A stretch of 64,000 nucleotides of DNA from Candidatus Obscuribacterales bacterium. GTDB lineage: Bacteria > Cyanobacteriota > Vampirovibrionia > Obscuribacterales > Obscuribacteraceae. This document shows positions 33,460-42,559 of the stretch, one piece after another. The translations under genes and the position numbers were made by a program. The notes under the pieces are model-generated. The model was not told the origin of the DNA. It saw only the letters and a program-made list of their open reading frames with translations, and did not search any database. The DNA lies in NCBI GenBank assembly GCA_019744775.1, contig JAIETZ010000003.1:186001-250000 (forward strand), in the 5' to 3' direction. Within the stretch, counting starts at the first letter, position 1. Each line of letters opens with the position of its first letter.

Positions 33460-34491
33460 CTAGCGTGTTACGGCTGTGCCTGTTGAGACCGCTAAAAAGA
33501 TCTCTTCCAGGCTTGGTTCGTTGGTTGCAACATTGGAGAATACGAGTTTTTCTGTTTCCAACCAGTTCAAAACCGTTTGCATGCTTGGTACAAGCTGCGC
33601 ATCTTTTGGCTGGGCAATTGAAATGGTGTTGCGGACAGGATCGTAGTTGATCTGAGTTGGTAGTCTTAAGAGAAGTCTTTCTATCTTGATATTCAACTCT
33701 TCTTGCGAATAGGTTTTTGCCAGGCGGATAGAAATGCTGTGAATTCCCTCAGTCTTGGCTCTTAATTCTTCGATGTTGCCTTCCAATACCATTTGTCCGC
33801 GACGAATAATGCCTATGCGATCTGCCAATAACTCCGCTTCTTCCAAATAGTGAGTGGTCAGCAAAATGGTAACGCCGGCTGAACGCAATTCCTTGAGCAT
33901 TACCCAAATTTGTCTGCGTGAGGCTGGATCTAGTCCAACTGTAGGCTCATCCATGAACAATACTTTTGGATTGTGCAAAATGGCCATGGCGATAGAAAGT
34001 TTGCGCATCATGCCACCGGAAAATTCGCCGGCCAGGTCGTTGGCTCTGTCAGCTAGTCCAGCTTGCGCCAGCAACTGTTTAATTCTTGGTATCGCTTGTG
34101 CGCGGTTCATGCCGTAAAGGTCGGCTATGAAGATAAGGTTTTCGTATGCGGTGAGTTCCTGGTAGAGGCAGACATCTTGCGAAACTACGCCAAAGGCTTT
34201 TTTGCACTTTTCCGCTTGTTTGATGCTGTGAAAGCCGGAGATAAAGACATCACCGGACGTTGGGCTCAAAAGCGTGGTCAGCATATTTATTGTTGTTGTT
34301 TTGCCTGCGCCGTTATCGCCAAGCAGCGCGTAAATATCGCCTTCTTTGACGGAAAAACTTAGACGATCAACAACGACCCTGTCACCAAACTGCTTGGTCA
34401 AGGACACGGCTTGAATAGCCGGTGCCAATTTTGAGCCGGTTCCTGACTGAGACATGTCGTGCAGCGTTCCGATTGAATCTGAGTTCTTCAT
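33460..34491 (-). CDS. ABC transporter ATP-binding protein
   Basis: A 343-aa ATPase subunit of the CcmA/DrrA type. Walker A 'GDNGAGKTT', Q-loop region 'GVVSQDVCLY', signature 'EFSGGMMRKL' (a slight variant of LSGGQ), Walker B 'KVLFMDEPTVGLDP' and switch His 'LLTTHYLEEAE' are all present. Residues beyond 240 form the C-terminal domain common in DrrA-like proteins. First gene of the exporter operon (ATPase, permease, MlaC-like). Confidence 0.93.
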   Translation of the reverse strand: MKNSDSIGTLHDMSQSGTGSKLAPAIQAVSLTKQFGDRVVVDRLSFSVKEGDIYALLGDNGAGKTTTINMLTTLLSPTSGDVFISGFHSIKQAEKCKKAFGVVSQDVCLYQELTAYENLIFIADLYGMNRAQAIPRIKQLLAQAGLADRANDLAGEFSGGMMRKLSIAMAILHNPKVLFMDEPTVGLDPASRRQIWVMLKELRSAGVTILLTTHYLEEAELLADRIGIIRRGQMVLEGNIEELRAKTEGIHSISIRLAKTYSQEELNIKIERLLLRLPTQINYDPVRNTISIAQPKDAQLVPSMQTVLNWLETEKLVFSNVATNEPSLEEIFLAVSTGTAVTR

Positions 34492-34645
34492 TGGATTCCT
34501 AATTACAGTCTGCTGTCAAGAATGAAGTAGGGCGCCAGACAGAATTGGCAGGCAGATGAAATTTATTGTATCAGGAGTGACAGGTCTATATAGTGCTGCG
34601 CTAACGACGCCGCTTGTCAAGATGCTTTTGTAGAAAAGAATGTTC

Positions 34646-34939
34646 CTAGCAGTGAGGACCGGTGACGGAGAGCATGCCGCAGGCTTTCATGATGGCGTCT
34701 ATGTGTGCGACCTTGAAAACCTTGTAAATGTCTGTGGGTATGTTTGCGAAGGTGACCTTGGTGCCTTTTGAGTCGCTGCGTAAAAGCAGTTCTTCCAGCC
34801 ATTCAATTCCTTCTACGGAAATGAATGTGGCATTGGCAAAGTCCAGTGTCAGTTCAGTTGTGTCTCCGGCAAGAAGCTCATCCACTTCAGGGATGCTGCT
34901 TTTTATTTGACCGATGATGGCGTAATTTTTTGCTTTCAT
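34646..34939 (-). CDS. STAS-domain protein
   Basis: A 97-aa protein that is one STAS domain (beta-alpha fold, with 'LTLDFANATFISVEGIEWL'). STAS proteins of this size are usually anti-sigma-factor antagonists; the phosphorylatable Ser would lie in 'FISVEG'. Starts 9 bp after adhE ends, so it is probably in the adhE transcript. It has no cognate kinase nearby; the SigF-type sigma factor at 15521-16267 is a possible target (inference). It could also act on an unrelated partner. Confidence 0.75.
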   Translation of the reverse strand: MKAKNYAIIGQIKSSIPEVDELLAGDTTELTLDFANATFISVEGIEWLEELLLRSDSKGTKVTFANIPTDIYKVFKVAHIDAIMKACGMLSVTGPHC

Positions 34940-34948
34940 AACTGACTC

Positions 34949-37558
34949 TTATGGACGGTTGCGTTTTGGATAGGAACTCATGAAGAGTTCCAGAACTTCA
35001 CTAACTAACGCAGTGCGTGGATTGGTGCGCGCACTAATGTCGGCGCAGGCGTTCTTGATCATGTTTGGAAGTTCTTTTTGGAAGTCGCTCGGGGAAATGC
35101 CTAACTCGGAAATGCTTGATGGTTGTCCTGCGGCAGCAAGCAAATCGTAGACACCGCGTTGTAATGCAAGCACGCCTTCTTTGGTGTCATGACCACCTTC
35201 GTAAGTAGCCAGTCCTAAGTATTGAGCAGCCTTGGCATATTTCTTGTCGGCAACATAGAGATTGTAGCTGGAATGCGCAGTTATCTTGTTGGGCATGCCG
35301 GAGTTGTAGGCAATTGTTGAAAGTAAAAACACGCCGTTGGCTTTGCCGTGAGTGATATGGAATGTTGCACCCAGTGCGTGAGCTAATGCGTGGTTGATGC
35401 CGACGGATGCACCACCGATGGCCATGCCGGCCATGCTGGCGGCATTGTGCAGTTTGTGTCTCCAGACAATGTTTTCGCTGTCCTTCAAAACTTCCGGCAG
35501 TGCTTCAAAGATTAGGCGCATTGCTTCCAATGCTAAGCCATCGGTATAATCCGTTGATAGGAACGAAACCAATGCTTCCAGCGAGTGTGTCAAAGCATCA
35601 ATTGCTGTGTCGACAGTAATATCTCTGGGCAATGTGCGGGTTAAGTTCGGATCGATGATGGCGACATTTGGAACTAGGGTTTTGTCGACAAGTGAAATTT
35701 TGCGCTTCGTTTCATTGTCCTTGAAGACAGCAAACGGTGTAACTTCAGAGCCGGTTCCCGATGTTGTTGGAATGGCTATCAATTGTGTATGCACTGTCTG
35801 AGGATAATTGCCTATGCGATAGCGGAAATCCAAGAAGTTAACATCGACATCAGCACGAGTAAGATTTGGTGTGTCGTAGAACAAACGCATTAGTTTGGCT
35901 GAGTCGATAATTGAGCCGCCACCTAAAGCAATAATTGTATCCGGCTTGGACTGACGCATTTTGTCGATGGCTTTGCTGATTGCTTGCCAATCAGGCTCGA
36001 CGCCAACCTCATCAAATACTTCAACTTGACTGTCCGCAGGCAATCTCTCAAGGACTGCTGATAGGTGACCACGTTTTGCAGCGGATTTTGTTGTAAGCAC
36101 AAAGACGGATTTCGTCTCGATGTTGCGCAAGTGATCGATACTGCCCGGATTGTTGTAGATGTTTTTCGTTGTTGGTAGCGAGAAAACGGCGGTGCGACGT
36201 CTAGGCACGCGCTTCAAATTCAACAAATTGCTGATGCCGACATTGTCGGTGGTGATATTGCCGCCGCCGGTGCCGCAACCAAAACTCAAAGTGGTCTTCA
36301 GGTTGTTGTAAATGCCGCCAAGCCCACCCATGGACGTTGGTGAGTTCACAATGATGCGTCCTGCATTTATGGCAGTAGCAAATTTTTCAATAACACTGTC
36401 GTCTTTGGCAAAAACGCCTGCGGTGTGACCTGTGCCGCCTGCATAGTTGATATCCAGGGCGCGGTTGATGCCATCCTGCACGTTGTCTACAAAAACATAG
36501 CTCAATACAGGCATTAGTTTTTCAACGGCCAATTTGTGTGACCGAATATCGCCTTCCATCGCGCAAAGCAAAATCTTCGTTCTGCTGTCGACACTAATGC
36601 CGGCTTGGTCGGCAATTAGTTTTGCCGGTTGTCCAACGAGGCGGTAGTTCATGCCACCAGATTTGGGATCGATAACAACATTTGCCACCTTTTCTGTTTC
36701 TTCGGGTGTGCAGACATGGCAGCCCAGGCGTTTAAATTCTTCCATCAGAGAAGGCCCTACTTCTCTATCGATTATGAGAGTCTGTTCCGATGGACATTCC
36801 GTTCCGTTATCAAACGTCTTGGAGATGATTATGTCCATAGCGGTTTCAGGCATACTGGCGGATTTGTGGACGTAGGCAGGTGTGTTGCCTGAACCAACGC
36901 CTAATGCCGGCTTGCCTGATGAATAGGCAGCCTTGACCATGTTTGTGCCACCTGTGGCAAAAATCAAATCGACTTCCGGATGGATCATCAGAAGTTCGGT
37001 TTCGCGACGCAAGCGGGAAGACTTTTCCACCCAGGAAATGAAGCCTTTAGGAGCGCCGGCAGCAATTGCTGCTTCATAGACAATTTTGGCCGCTAGATTG
37101 CTGCAGTTGGCAGCCATTAAGTGCGGGCTAAAAATTATCGAGTTGCGTGTTTTAGCTGCAACTATGCTTTTGAAGATAACAGTCGATGTTGGATTGGTAA
37201 CCGGTGAAAGCGCGAGAATCACACCCATCGGTTCGGCAATTTCCACCATGTTGTCTTCCGGCATTTCTTTGATAATGCCGACTGTTTTTTCGCCTTTGAT
37301 CTGCTCGTAAAGGTATTCTGAGGCGACACAGTTTTTCATCACTTTGTCTTCCATGACGCCCATGCGTGTCTCTTCTACGGCAGCTTGTGCGAGAAGAGCT
37401 GCATTGTTGACGGCAGCCTGTGCCATGGCTTTGACGATGCGGTCAACATCTGCCTGGCTATATTGAGTGAAAACTGCTGCAGCCAGACGCGCCTGACGGG
37501 CCAGGTGATTGACCCTGTCCATTAACTGAGTGTCTTGTTCTCGAATGGAGATGACCAT
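34949..37558 (-). CDS. adhE: Bifunctional aldehyde/alcohol dehydrogenase
   Basis: An 869-aa fusion. Residues about 1-440 form a CoA-acylating aldehyde dehydrogenase (catalytic Cys near 255 in 'DNGTECPSEQT'; 'GVGSGNTPAYV'), and about 455-869 form an iron-dependent alcohol dehydrogenase ('IPTTSGTGSEVTPFAV', 'GINHALAHALGATFHITHG', whose Asp/His residues bind Fe). It reduces acetyl-CoA through acetaldehyde to ethanol, reoxidising two NADH in fermentation, and in other bacteria assembles into spirosomes. Start ATG 37558 has GGAGGA upstream. An inverted repeat 56 bp before the start may be an operator. The STAS gene follows. Confidence 0.96.
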   Translation of the reverse strand: MVISIREQDTQLMDRVNHLARQARLAAAVFTQYSQADVDRIVKAMAQAAVNNAALLAQAAVEETRMGVMEDKVMKNCVASEYLYEQIKGEKTVGIIKEMPEDNMVEIAEPMGVILALSPVTNPTSTVIFKSIVAAKTRNSIIFSPHLMAANCSNLAAKIVYEAAIAAGAPKGFISWVEKSSRLRRETELLMIHPEVDLIFATGGTNMVKAAYSSGKPALGVGSGNTPAYVHKSASMPETAMDIIISKTFDNGTECPSEQTLIIDREVGPSLMEEFKRLGCHVCTPEETEKVANVVIDPKSGGMNYRLVGQPAKLIADQAGISVDSRTKILLCAMEGDIRSHKLAVEKLMPVLSYVFVDNVQDGINRALDINYAGGTGHTAGVFAKDDSVIEKFATAINAGRIIVNSPTSMGGLGGIYNNLKTTLSFGCGTGGGNITTDNVGISNLLNLKRVPRRRTAVFSLPTTKNIYNNPGSIDHLRNIETKSVFVLTTKSAAKRGHLSAVLERLPADSQVEVFDEVGVEPDWQAISKAIDKMRQSKPDTIIALGGGSIIDSAKLMRLFYDTPNLTRADVDVNFLDFRYRIGNYPQTVHTQLIAIPTTSGTGSEVTPFAVFKDNETKRKISLVDKTLVPNVAIIDPNLTRTLPRDITVDTAIDALTHSLEALVSFLSTDYTDGLALEAMRLIFEALPEVLKDSENIVWRHKLHNAASMAGMAIGGASVGINHALAHALGATFHITHGKANGVFLLSTIAYNSGMPNKITAHSSYNLYVADKKYAKAAQYLGLATYEGGHDTKEGVLALQRGVYDLLAAAGQPSSISELGISPSDFQKELPNMIKNACADISARTNPRTALVSEVLELFMSSYPKRNRP

Positions 37559-37613
37559 TAATTCTCCTCCAGTACTAAAGACTGGATTTCAGCGCCTCTG
37601 TTCCGGCGAACTC

Positions 37614-37637
37614 ATTACACAATAAGTAAAGTGTAAT
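37614..37637. promoter_or_regulatory. Inverted repeat upstream of adhE, candidate operator
   Basis: ATTACAC (37614-37620), 10-bp AT-rich spacer, GTGTAAT (37631-37637): a perfect 7-bp dyad. A second smaller dyad, GTAAC-N6-GTTAC, follows at 37641-37656. In many bacteria adhE is controlled by the NADH sensor Rex; this dyad is not a clear Rex site, so the regulator is open. Confidence 0.4.
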
Positions 37638-37822
37638 AGAGTAACCGCTCCGTTACCCGTTTTAACAGCTCAGGTTGGAGAACTTTCATTTATCTTATTG
37701 CTTAAGGTTCCTTTTATAAAGCTTGTTTTTCGCTCATAAGTGGGGCAACCACGCAAATATAGCTATCAATATAAAGAGACACTGACTAAAATATTGGCAA
37801 CGGCAAACCAAGAGCAAACGAG

Positions 37823-40738
37823 ATGAAGCTAGTTTCCGACAAAAAGAGAATCGGGTCATTGGCAATGGCTCTGTCCTTTGCTGCCAATTTGAGCCTATAT
37901 CCGGCAATAGCCCAGAACCAGCAAGCTCAGCAGGTTTACGTGCCGCCGACGAAATACCAACGCACCAAGCAATATGCCTTGGCTGGTATGCAGACTGCCC
38001 AGAGCCCAGGCATTCCTTTAGCGATGTCGGGGATTCCTTACGGGGTTAATCCGACTCTCAATGTACCGTCAGCCACCTGGAGGGCTCCTTCGGCAAACGT
38101 TGCCTCCTACACTGCCTGCGATTCAGTCGCTCATACGCAAGCGACAAAGCTGGTCAAGTTGGGCAAGTTGGATCATGCCAGACAGGTAATTTTGACAGGC
38201 TTGCGTTCTCATCCCGGTGATCAGCGCTTGCGCAAAGATCTGCTCGATATTGATTTGAAGCGCGCCAAATACTTGAACAGCCAAAAGCAATTTGATGCAG
38301 CAACTTCCGCATTGCGTGAAGGGCTTTATTGGGTTTCTACAAGCACTGTTGCATTAAGCATGTTGAACAGCATTCTAGTCGTGCAGGGTATTAATGCCTC
38401 TGATGCTGCTGCTCGTTTGAGACTAGCTGATGTGTTCGCCGGACAGAACAAAAATACTGATGCGTTTGTTGAATATCGCATTTCGGCAAACATCACTGCC
38501 ACGGCAGCCGCTTACATTGGCTTGGGCAATATCGCCTATCGCTTCGGCGAGATGAAAGAAGCAAAGGGATTCTATGGACAAGCTGTTTCTCTTGAGCCTA
38601 ATCTTGCTGCTACGCACAGACAACTAGGATTGTTTGACTTAGCTATAAACGACTTGGTGGGAGCCAATTCCGAACTAAGTCGAGCACTTATTCTTGACCC
38701 GACTGATCAAACATCGGCTCGCTCGCTTGTCGGACTGTGGCAGCGTCAGGTATCGATGAATACCAATGACGTAAATAACCATCTTGGATTGGCTCGTGCC
38801 TATTTGCTTGTCGGCGACTTGAAGTCGGCTCAGCAAGAGTACAGGCAAGTGGTATTAATTGATCCACAGAACCCGCAATTGCCGGCAGCTCGCATGGGTT
38901 TCAAACTTGCTATATCCAGACAGGAAGTAGCCAGAGCCTTTGACGCAGCGCGCGGCTTTGAGTCACAAGGCAATTTTTCAGCAGCACTGCAAAGTGTGCA
39001 GAGTGCTTTGAGAATTGAGCCAAATAATATTCAATTGCTCAACTACGACGGCAGCCTCTGGGAAAAAATGGGGCGTTTTGAAAATGCCCGCTCAGCTTAT
39101 TTGGCTGTATTGAAACAAGATCAAGCCAACACTTATGCCATTCAACGCTTAAATGCATTGGCAACTGCTGGAGGTATTGATGCCGCCAAAGTTGCCTCTT
39201 CATCCGGATTAGGAATTGCTGCCGCTTCCGCAGGAGGCGCCGCATTGGGAGCAGCTCTGCCGGCTATCATGTCGCCGCCGCCAGTTGCCAAAATTGGTAC
39301 CGATGAGGAAGTGAATAGTATCGCTGGGCTTTTAGGTCACGTGCGGACAGTTGCCGCCGGTGAAAAAATGCGTATCACTAAAGGTGAGAATACAGTACAA
39401 AGTCTTATGCAACTTATGGAGAAGCTGAATTCCGGCAAGAGTAGTGGTAGCGGTGGACTAAATTTGTCTGCTTTGTTCGGCGGCGGTGGTGCTGATACAG
39501 CCGCTGCTTCTATGGGATCCGGGCTGCCACCAGGAGTATCGGCATTACTTGGTGCGGGACCGGCCGGCTCGTCTGTACCGAATGGCTTGTCCGCCTTATT
39601 AGATAGCATCGGTGGTGCCAGCGGATTGGCAGCTCTTTTGGGCGGCGCGGGAAAGCGTACGGTAGGCAGCAATGGCTTACCGCCAGCAATTGCTGACCTG
39701 ATGCGTGGAGATAAGTCGCCGGCTGGTTCTGGTTTGCCTTCGGCAATTGCTGACTTGTTGCATGGCAGTCAATCATCAGCCGGAGTTGATTCTGCTTTGG
39801 CAGGGTTGCCGCCAAATATTCAAGCGATTGTAAATGGCACTCAACCGCCTGCCAAGCCGGCAGCATCAAGCATTACCGCTGGCGTTCCAGCTTCTGTAGC
39901 AGCCATTCTCGGAGCCGTGCCGGTACCTGCTGCAGCAGCCACTAGCGAATTAGCATCGACCAGTGCTCGAAAGACAAGCGGCAGCAAAAGTGTAAGTGCA
40001 AGAAAGGTGGAGACAACAAAAGGAAAAACGTCTGTCAAGAAAGCGACAGTGAAATCGGCGCCCAAGGTAGCAAGTTCATCTGGAGTAAGCGCAGCTACCG
40101 AAGCAGTAGCAGCTGGAACCGGAGCTGCACTTGGCGGTGGACTAGCCGGCTATATGCCTCTTATTCAAATGGCTATGGAACGGTTTACTGCACTTGAACA
40201 GCAAACTAAAACTATGCAACAGCAATTGGAGGAAGCAAGGCAGCAATTGCAGGTTTTGCAGTCAAGACCGTGTGTTACTCCTTGTGGTGGTAATTATTCA
40301 CCGCCTAATCTACAAGCACCACCAGGATTTTTGCCCATGACACCACAATTAGACATGGCGCAACCATTGAATCCCGCCTTACCTTCTTCATCTAGCTTGC
40401 CAGTTGCTGGTGAAGTTGGAGCTGCCGCGCTTGGCACCGCTATTCCTGCTATTAATTCTCCAACTTTTAGTTCAGCAGCATCCACGTCAAGCGCCGATGG
40501 TTCTGATACCAGTAAAAAAAAAGAAAAGCAAAACAAAATTCGCCTTGAACTGGAAGGCGTGCGCCCGGATATTTTGGGATTGAGATTCAAGGTTGTTTTG
40601 AAGAACGACGAGAATCATTCAATTCCAGTGCCTGCTGATCCCAATGCCATCATAAGGAAACTCAAGGTTTCGTTCCCGGCTACTTCAGTGCCGGCACATG
40701 GCGAATTGCACGGCAATATCAAGTTCTCAATTCCCTAG
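37823..40738 (+). CDS. Exported TPR protein with low-complexity repeats
   Basis: 971 aa. Signal peptide (about 1-30), then TPR repeats from about 95 to 450 that should bind protein partners. About 455-760 is Ala/Gly/Ser-rich and holds several copies of a degenerate unit, 'GLPPAIADLMRGDKSP', 'GLPSAIADLLHG', 'GLPPNIQAIVNG', 'GVPASVAAILGA'. A coiled coil lies at about 785-820 ('LEQQTKTMQQQLEEARQQLQ'), then a Pro-rich stretch, and the last 70 residues form a compact beta-type domain ('IRLELEGVRPDILGLRFKVV'). I do not recognise the C-terminal domain. Probably a periplasmic or surface assembly. ATG start; a TAAAAT -10-like box lies at 37787. It overlaps the convergent DUF4239 gene by 4 bp. Confidence 0.8.
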   Translation: MKLVSDKKRIGSLAMALSFAANLSLYPAIAQNQQAQQVYVPPTKYQRTKQYALAGMQTAQSPGIPLAMSGIPYGVNPTLNVPSATWRAPSANVASYTACDSVAHTQATKLVKLGKLDHARQVILTGLRSHPGDQRLRKDLLDIDLKRAKYLNSQKQFDAATSALREGLYWVSTSTVALSMLNSILVVQGINASDAAARLRLADVFAGQNKNTDAFVEYRISANITATAAAYIGLGNIAYRFGEMKEAKGFYGQAVSLEPNLAATHRQLGLFDLAINDLVGANSELSRALILDPTDQTSARSLVGLWQRQVSMNTNDVNNHLGLARAYLLVGDLKSAQQEYRQVVLIDPQNPQLPAARMGFKLAISRQEVARAFDAARGFESQGNFSAALQSVQSALRIEPNNIQLLNYDGSLWEKMGRFENARSAYLAVLKQDQANTYAIQRLNALATAGGIDAAKVASSSGLGIAAASAGGAALGAALPAIMSPPPVAKIGTDEEVNSIAGLLGHVRTVAAGEKMRITKGENTVQSLMQLMEKLNSGKSSGSGGLNLSALFGGGGADTAAASMGSGLPPGVSALLGAGPAGSSVPNGLSALLDSIGGASGLAALLGGAGKRTVGSNGLPPAIADLMRGDKSPAGSGLPSAIADLLHGSQSSAGVDSALAGLPPNIQAIVNGTQPPAKPAASSITAGVPASVAAILGAVPVPAAAATSELASTSARKTSGSKSVSARKVETTKGKTSVKKATVKSAPKVASSSGVSAATEAVAAGTGAALGGGLAGYMPLIQMAMERFTALEQQTKTMQQQLEEARQQLQVLQSRPCVTPCGGNYSPPNLQAPPGFLPMTPQLDMAQPLNPALPSSSSLPVAGEVGAAALGTAIPAINSPTFSSAASTSSADGSDTSKKKEKQNKIRLELEGVRPDILGLRFKVVLKNDENHSIPVPADPNAIIRKLKVSFPATSVPAHGELHGNIKFSIP

Positions 40739-41562
40739 TGCATTAACGGGCAAGCAACCGCTGTCTTATTGTTTAGCTCTTGGCTTAGGACATCTTTGAA
40801 TATGCGCTCGTCCCTAAGGAATTCTTCCGGATAGACTTTAACGTCGCCGGAAAATGGGTAGCCATAAAAGGCAACCAAGAGCAAGTTTAAGCCAATTAAG
40901 AGAGACACGCCGGCAGTCATGATTATCTGCGATAGTAAATCCGGTAGTCCAAAGAAGTAAGTGAAAATAATTGTGCATACAGCACCTACGAAAAGCACGA
41001 ACCAAACTGCCGGCCAGACGCCATGAGAACTTAGGACCAGTCTGTCGCGACGCGCGTCGGTAAATTCGGACAATTCCTGCAAAAGTGATTGGTAAATTGC
41101 TTTTTGACTTTCGGTGACAGGTTCCCACATGACGCAAGCTTTGTAGAGAAGCACCCTGTCCTTTTGTGCTTTTGGACTGGCCTGCATTTTGTTCATCAGA
41201 TTCCATTCGTTGGAGCGTACCTCATGGACGTAGTCCATACAGAGTTGGTGAATCTGAAAACGTTTTGCTGAAGGCAGACCATCTGCCAATTCAAATATAT
41301 TGGCCACAGCATTAGCCTCTTGTCCGACAGTCATGTGCGCTGTTTGGAATTTGGTCATACAGTCGACAACGATTAAACCAAGCAAAACAGCATAGAGGGT
41401 GCCTACAACAGAAAGAAGCGGACTTGCTACATCGTGATAATGCTTGAGAGCTTCGGCATTGACCTTGCGCCGTACCAACAATAAGCCGAAAACGGAGATA
41501 ATTACTCCTACAAAGACGAAGAGTCCGCCGACTAAGTAAGAGTCCCAAGATATCCGTTCCAT
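40735..41562 (-). CDS. DUF4239 (bestrophin-like) membrane protein
   Basis: A 275-aa integral membrane protein. Two TMs near the N-terminus (about 10-30 and 48-66, with 'VVGTLYAVLLGLIVVD'), a long helical middle region ('GQEANAVANIFELADGLP'), then two TMs in 'VWFVLFVGAVCTIIFTYFF' and the following segment. This is the DUF4239 layout, related to bestrophin-type channels. Function unknown. It begins 23 bp after the metalloprotease gene ends and is probably its operon partner. Confidence 0.82.
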   Translation of the reverse strand: MERISWDSYLVGGLFVFVGVIISVFGLLLVRRKVNAEALKHYHDVASPLLSVVGTLYAVLLGLIVVDCMTKFQTAHMTVGQEANAVANIFELADGLPSAKRFQIHQLCMDYVHEVRSNEWNLMNKMQASPKAQKDRVLLYKACVMWEPVTESQKAIYQSLLQELSEFTDARRDRLVLSSHGVWPAVWFVLFVGAVCTIIFTYFFGLPDLLSQIIMTAGVSLLIGLNLLLVAFYGYPFSGDVKVYPEEFLRDERIFKDVLSQELNNKTAVACPLMH

Positions 41563-41585
41563 TTAATTAGTCCTTTCGAATTGCT

Positions 41586-42443
41586 TCAAAGCACATACTG
41601 CGGCTTTTGCTTGTAGAGATATCGCAAGGTGGCGGCATCCCCTGGCGATAGTTGTGGCACAATGCGATCGACATACATAAGATCATCGCGATAAGGGCTA
41701 TGCGCCTTAATCCCTAATGCGTGACCAAATTCGTGGGCAGATTGTGCTTGCAGTCTCTCGTTGTTGCCGTCGAGCAACAATTCAATAACCACAGGCTTTT
41801 GGGCAATGTTTACTTGTTGTGCCAAATCGAATGGGTAAACTTGAGCCGATGTGATACCAGCCACGTGAGTGCCACCCGGAGTGCCTGAGTCGGAAAATCC
41901 TTCGGTAAAAAATACAAGTATTTGCGCATTACGAGGATCATCGGTAAAGGCAAAACTGAGTAAGCCTTCGTTTTGAAAGCGCCGCCATTGTTCTATGCCG
42001 TTAGCCACAATGTAGTTGATATCAGGAGTCCAACCGAAGGCTGTTTGCAACTGTGCGAAAGGATCTGCGGTTGGGGATTTGAGCATTCCATAGACTTCCT
42101 CAACCCTTGTCTCTTGGATTTGATCAAAAGGACACTGAGATAATTTAAGTCCGGGAGCTATCCAAATTTTGAGAGGCATTTTTCTTGCTTCCCAGCGCAC
42201 AAGCGCCCCATTTAATGTAGGTTCGCCAGGTAAATAGGAAGTAGCCTGCTGATTGGGTCTGCGATCTTCTCCGGGTGTTAAGTGCAATCCATTAACTCCG
42301 GGCAAGTCCGATTCGGAGGACCGGCTATAGGTTTGAAAGCCGGCTTTGGGTAGGGCGCGGGTTTGCGCGTATAAGTCAGAGGGTGCCAATAAAAGGATTA
42401 CGAGGCTGATGCCAAGTAAGCTTTTTAATGAAACACTCTGCAT
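41586..42443 (-). CDS. Matrixin-like zinc metalloprotease, exported
   Basis: 285 aa. The signal peptide directly follows the chosen ATG ('MQSVSLKSLLGISLVILLLA', ending 'LYAQ'). The zinc site is the metzincin motif H-E-F-G-H-A-L-G-I-K-A-H, followed by the Met-turn 'DLMYVD'. This is the M10/M12-type catalytic core, so the protein should be a secreted or periplasmic protease. A region at about 110-150 carries 'WTPDINYIVANGIEQWRRF', the usual beginning of the matrixin domain. A TTG start at 42473 is possible but ATG 42443 has AGGA 10 nt upstream and starts the signal peptide. The DUF4239 gene follows. Confidence 0.88.
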   Translation of the reverse strand: MQSVSLKSLLGISLVILLLAPSDLYAQTRALPKAGFQTYSRSSESDLPGVNGLHLTPGEDRRPNQQATSYLPGEPTLNGALVRWEARKMPLKIWIAPGLKLSQCPFDQIQETRVEEVYGMLKSPTADPFAQLQTAFGWTPDINYIVANGIEQWRRFQNEGLLSFAFTDDPRNAQILVFFTEGFSDSGTPGGTHVAGITSAQVYPFDLAQQVNIAQKPVVIELLLDGNNERLQAQSAHEFGHALGIKAHSPYRDDLMYVDRIVPQLSPGDAATLRYLYKQKPQYVL

Positions 42444-42559
42444 AGATTCGCCGTCCTGAATTGGCAAGGGCAATAGAATAAAGGTTCTAAATCTTCATTT
42501 TACAGAACGTCCATTTTTCAAGCCCAAAAAATTGCCGAAGCTACGTTAAAGGTAGGACA

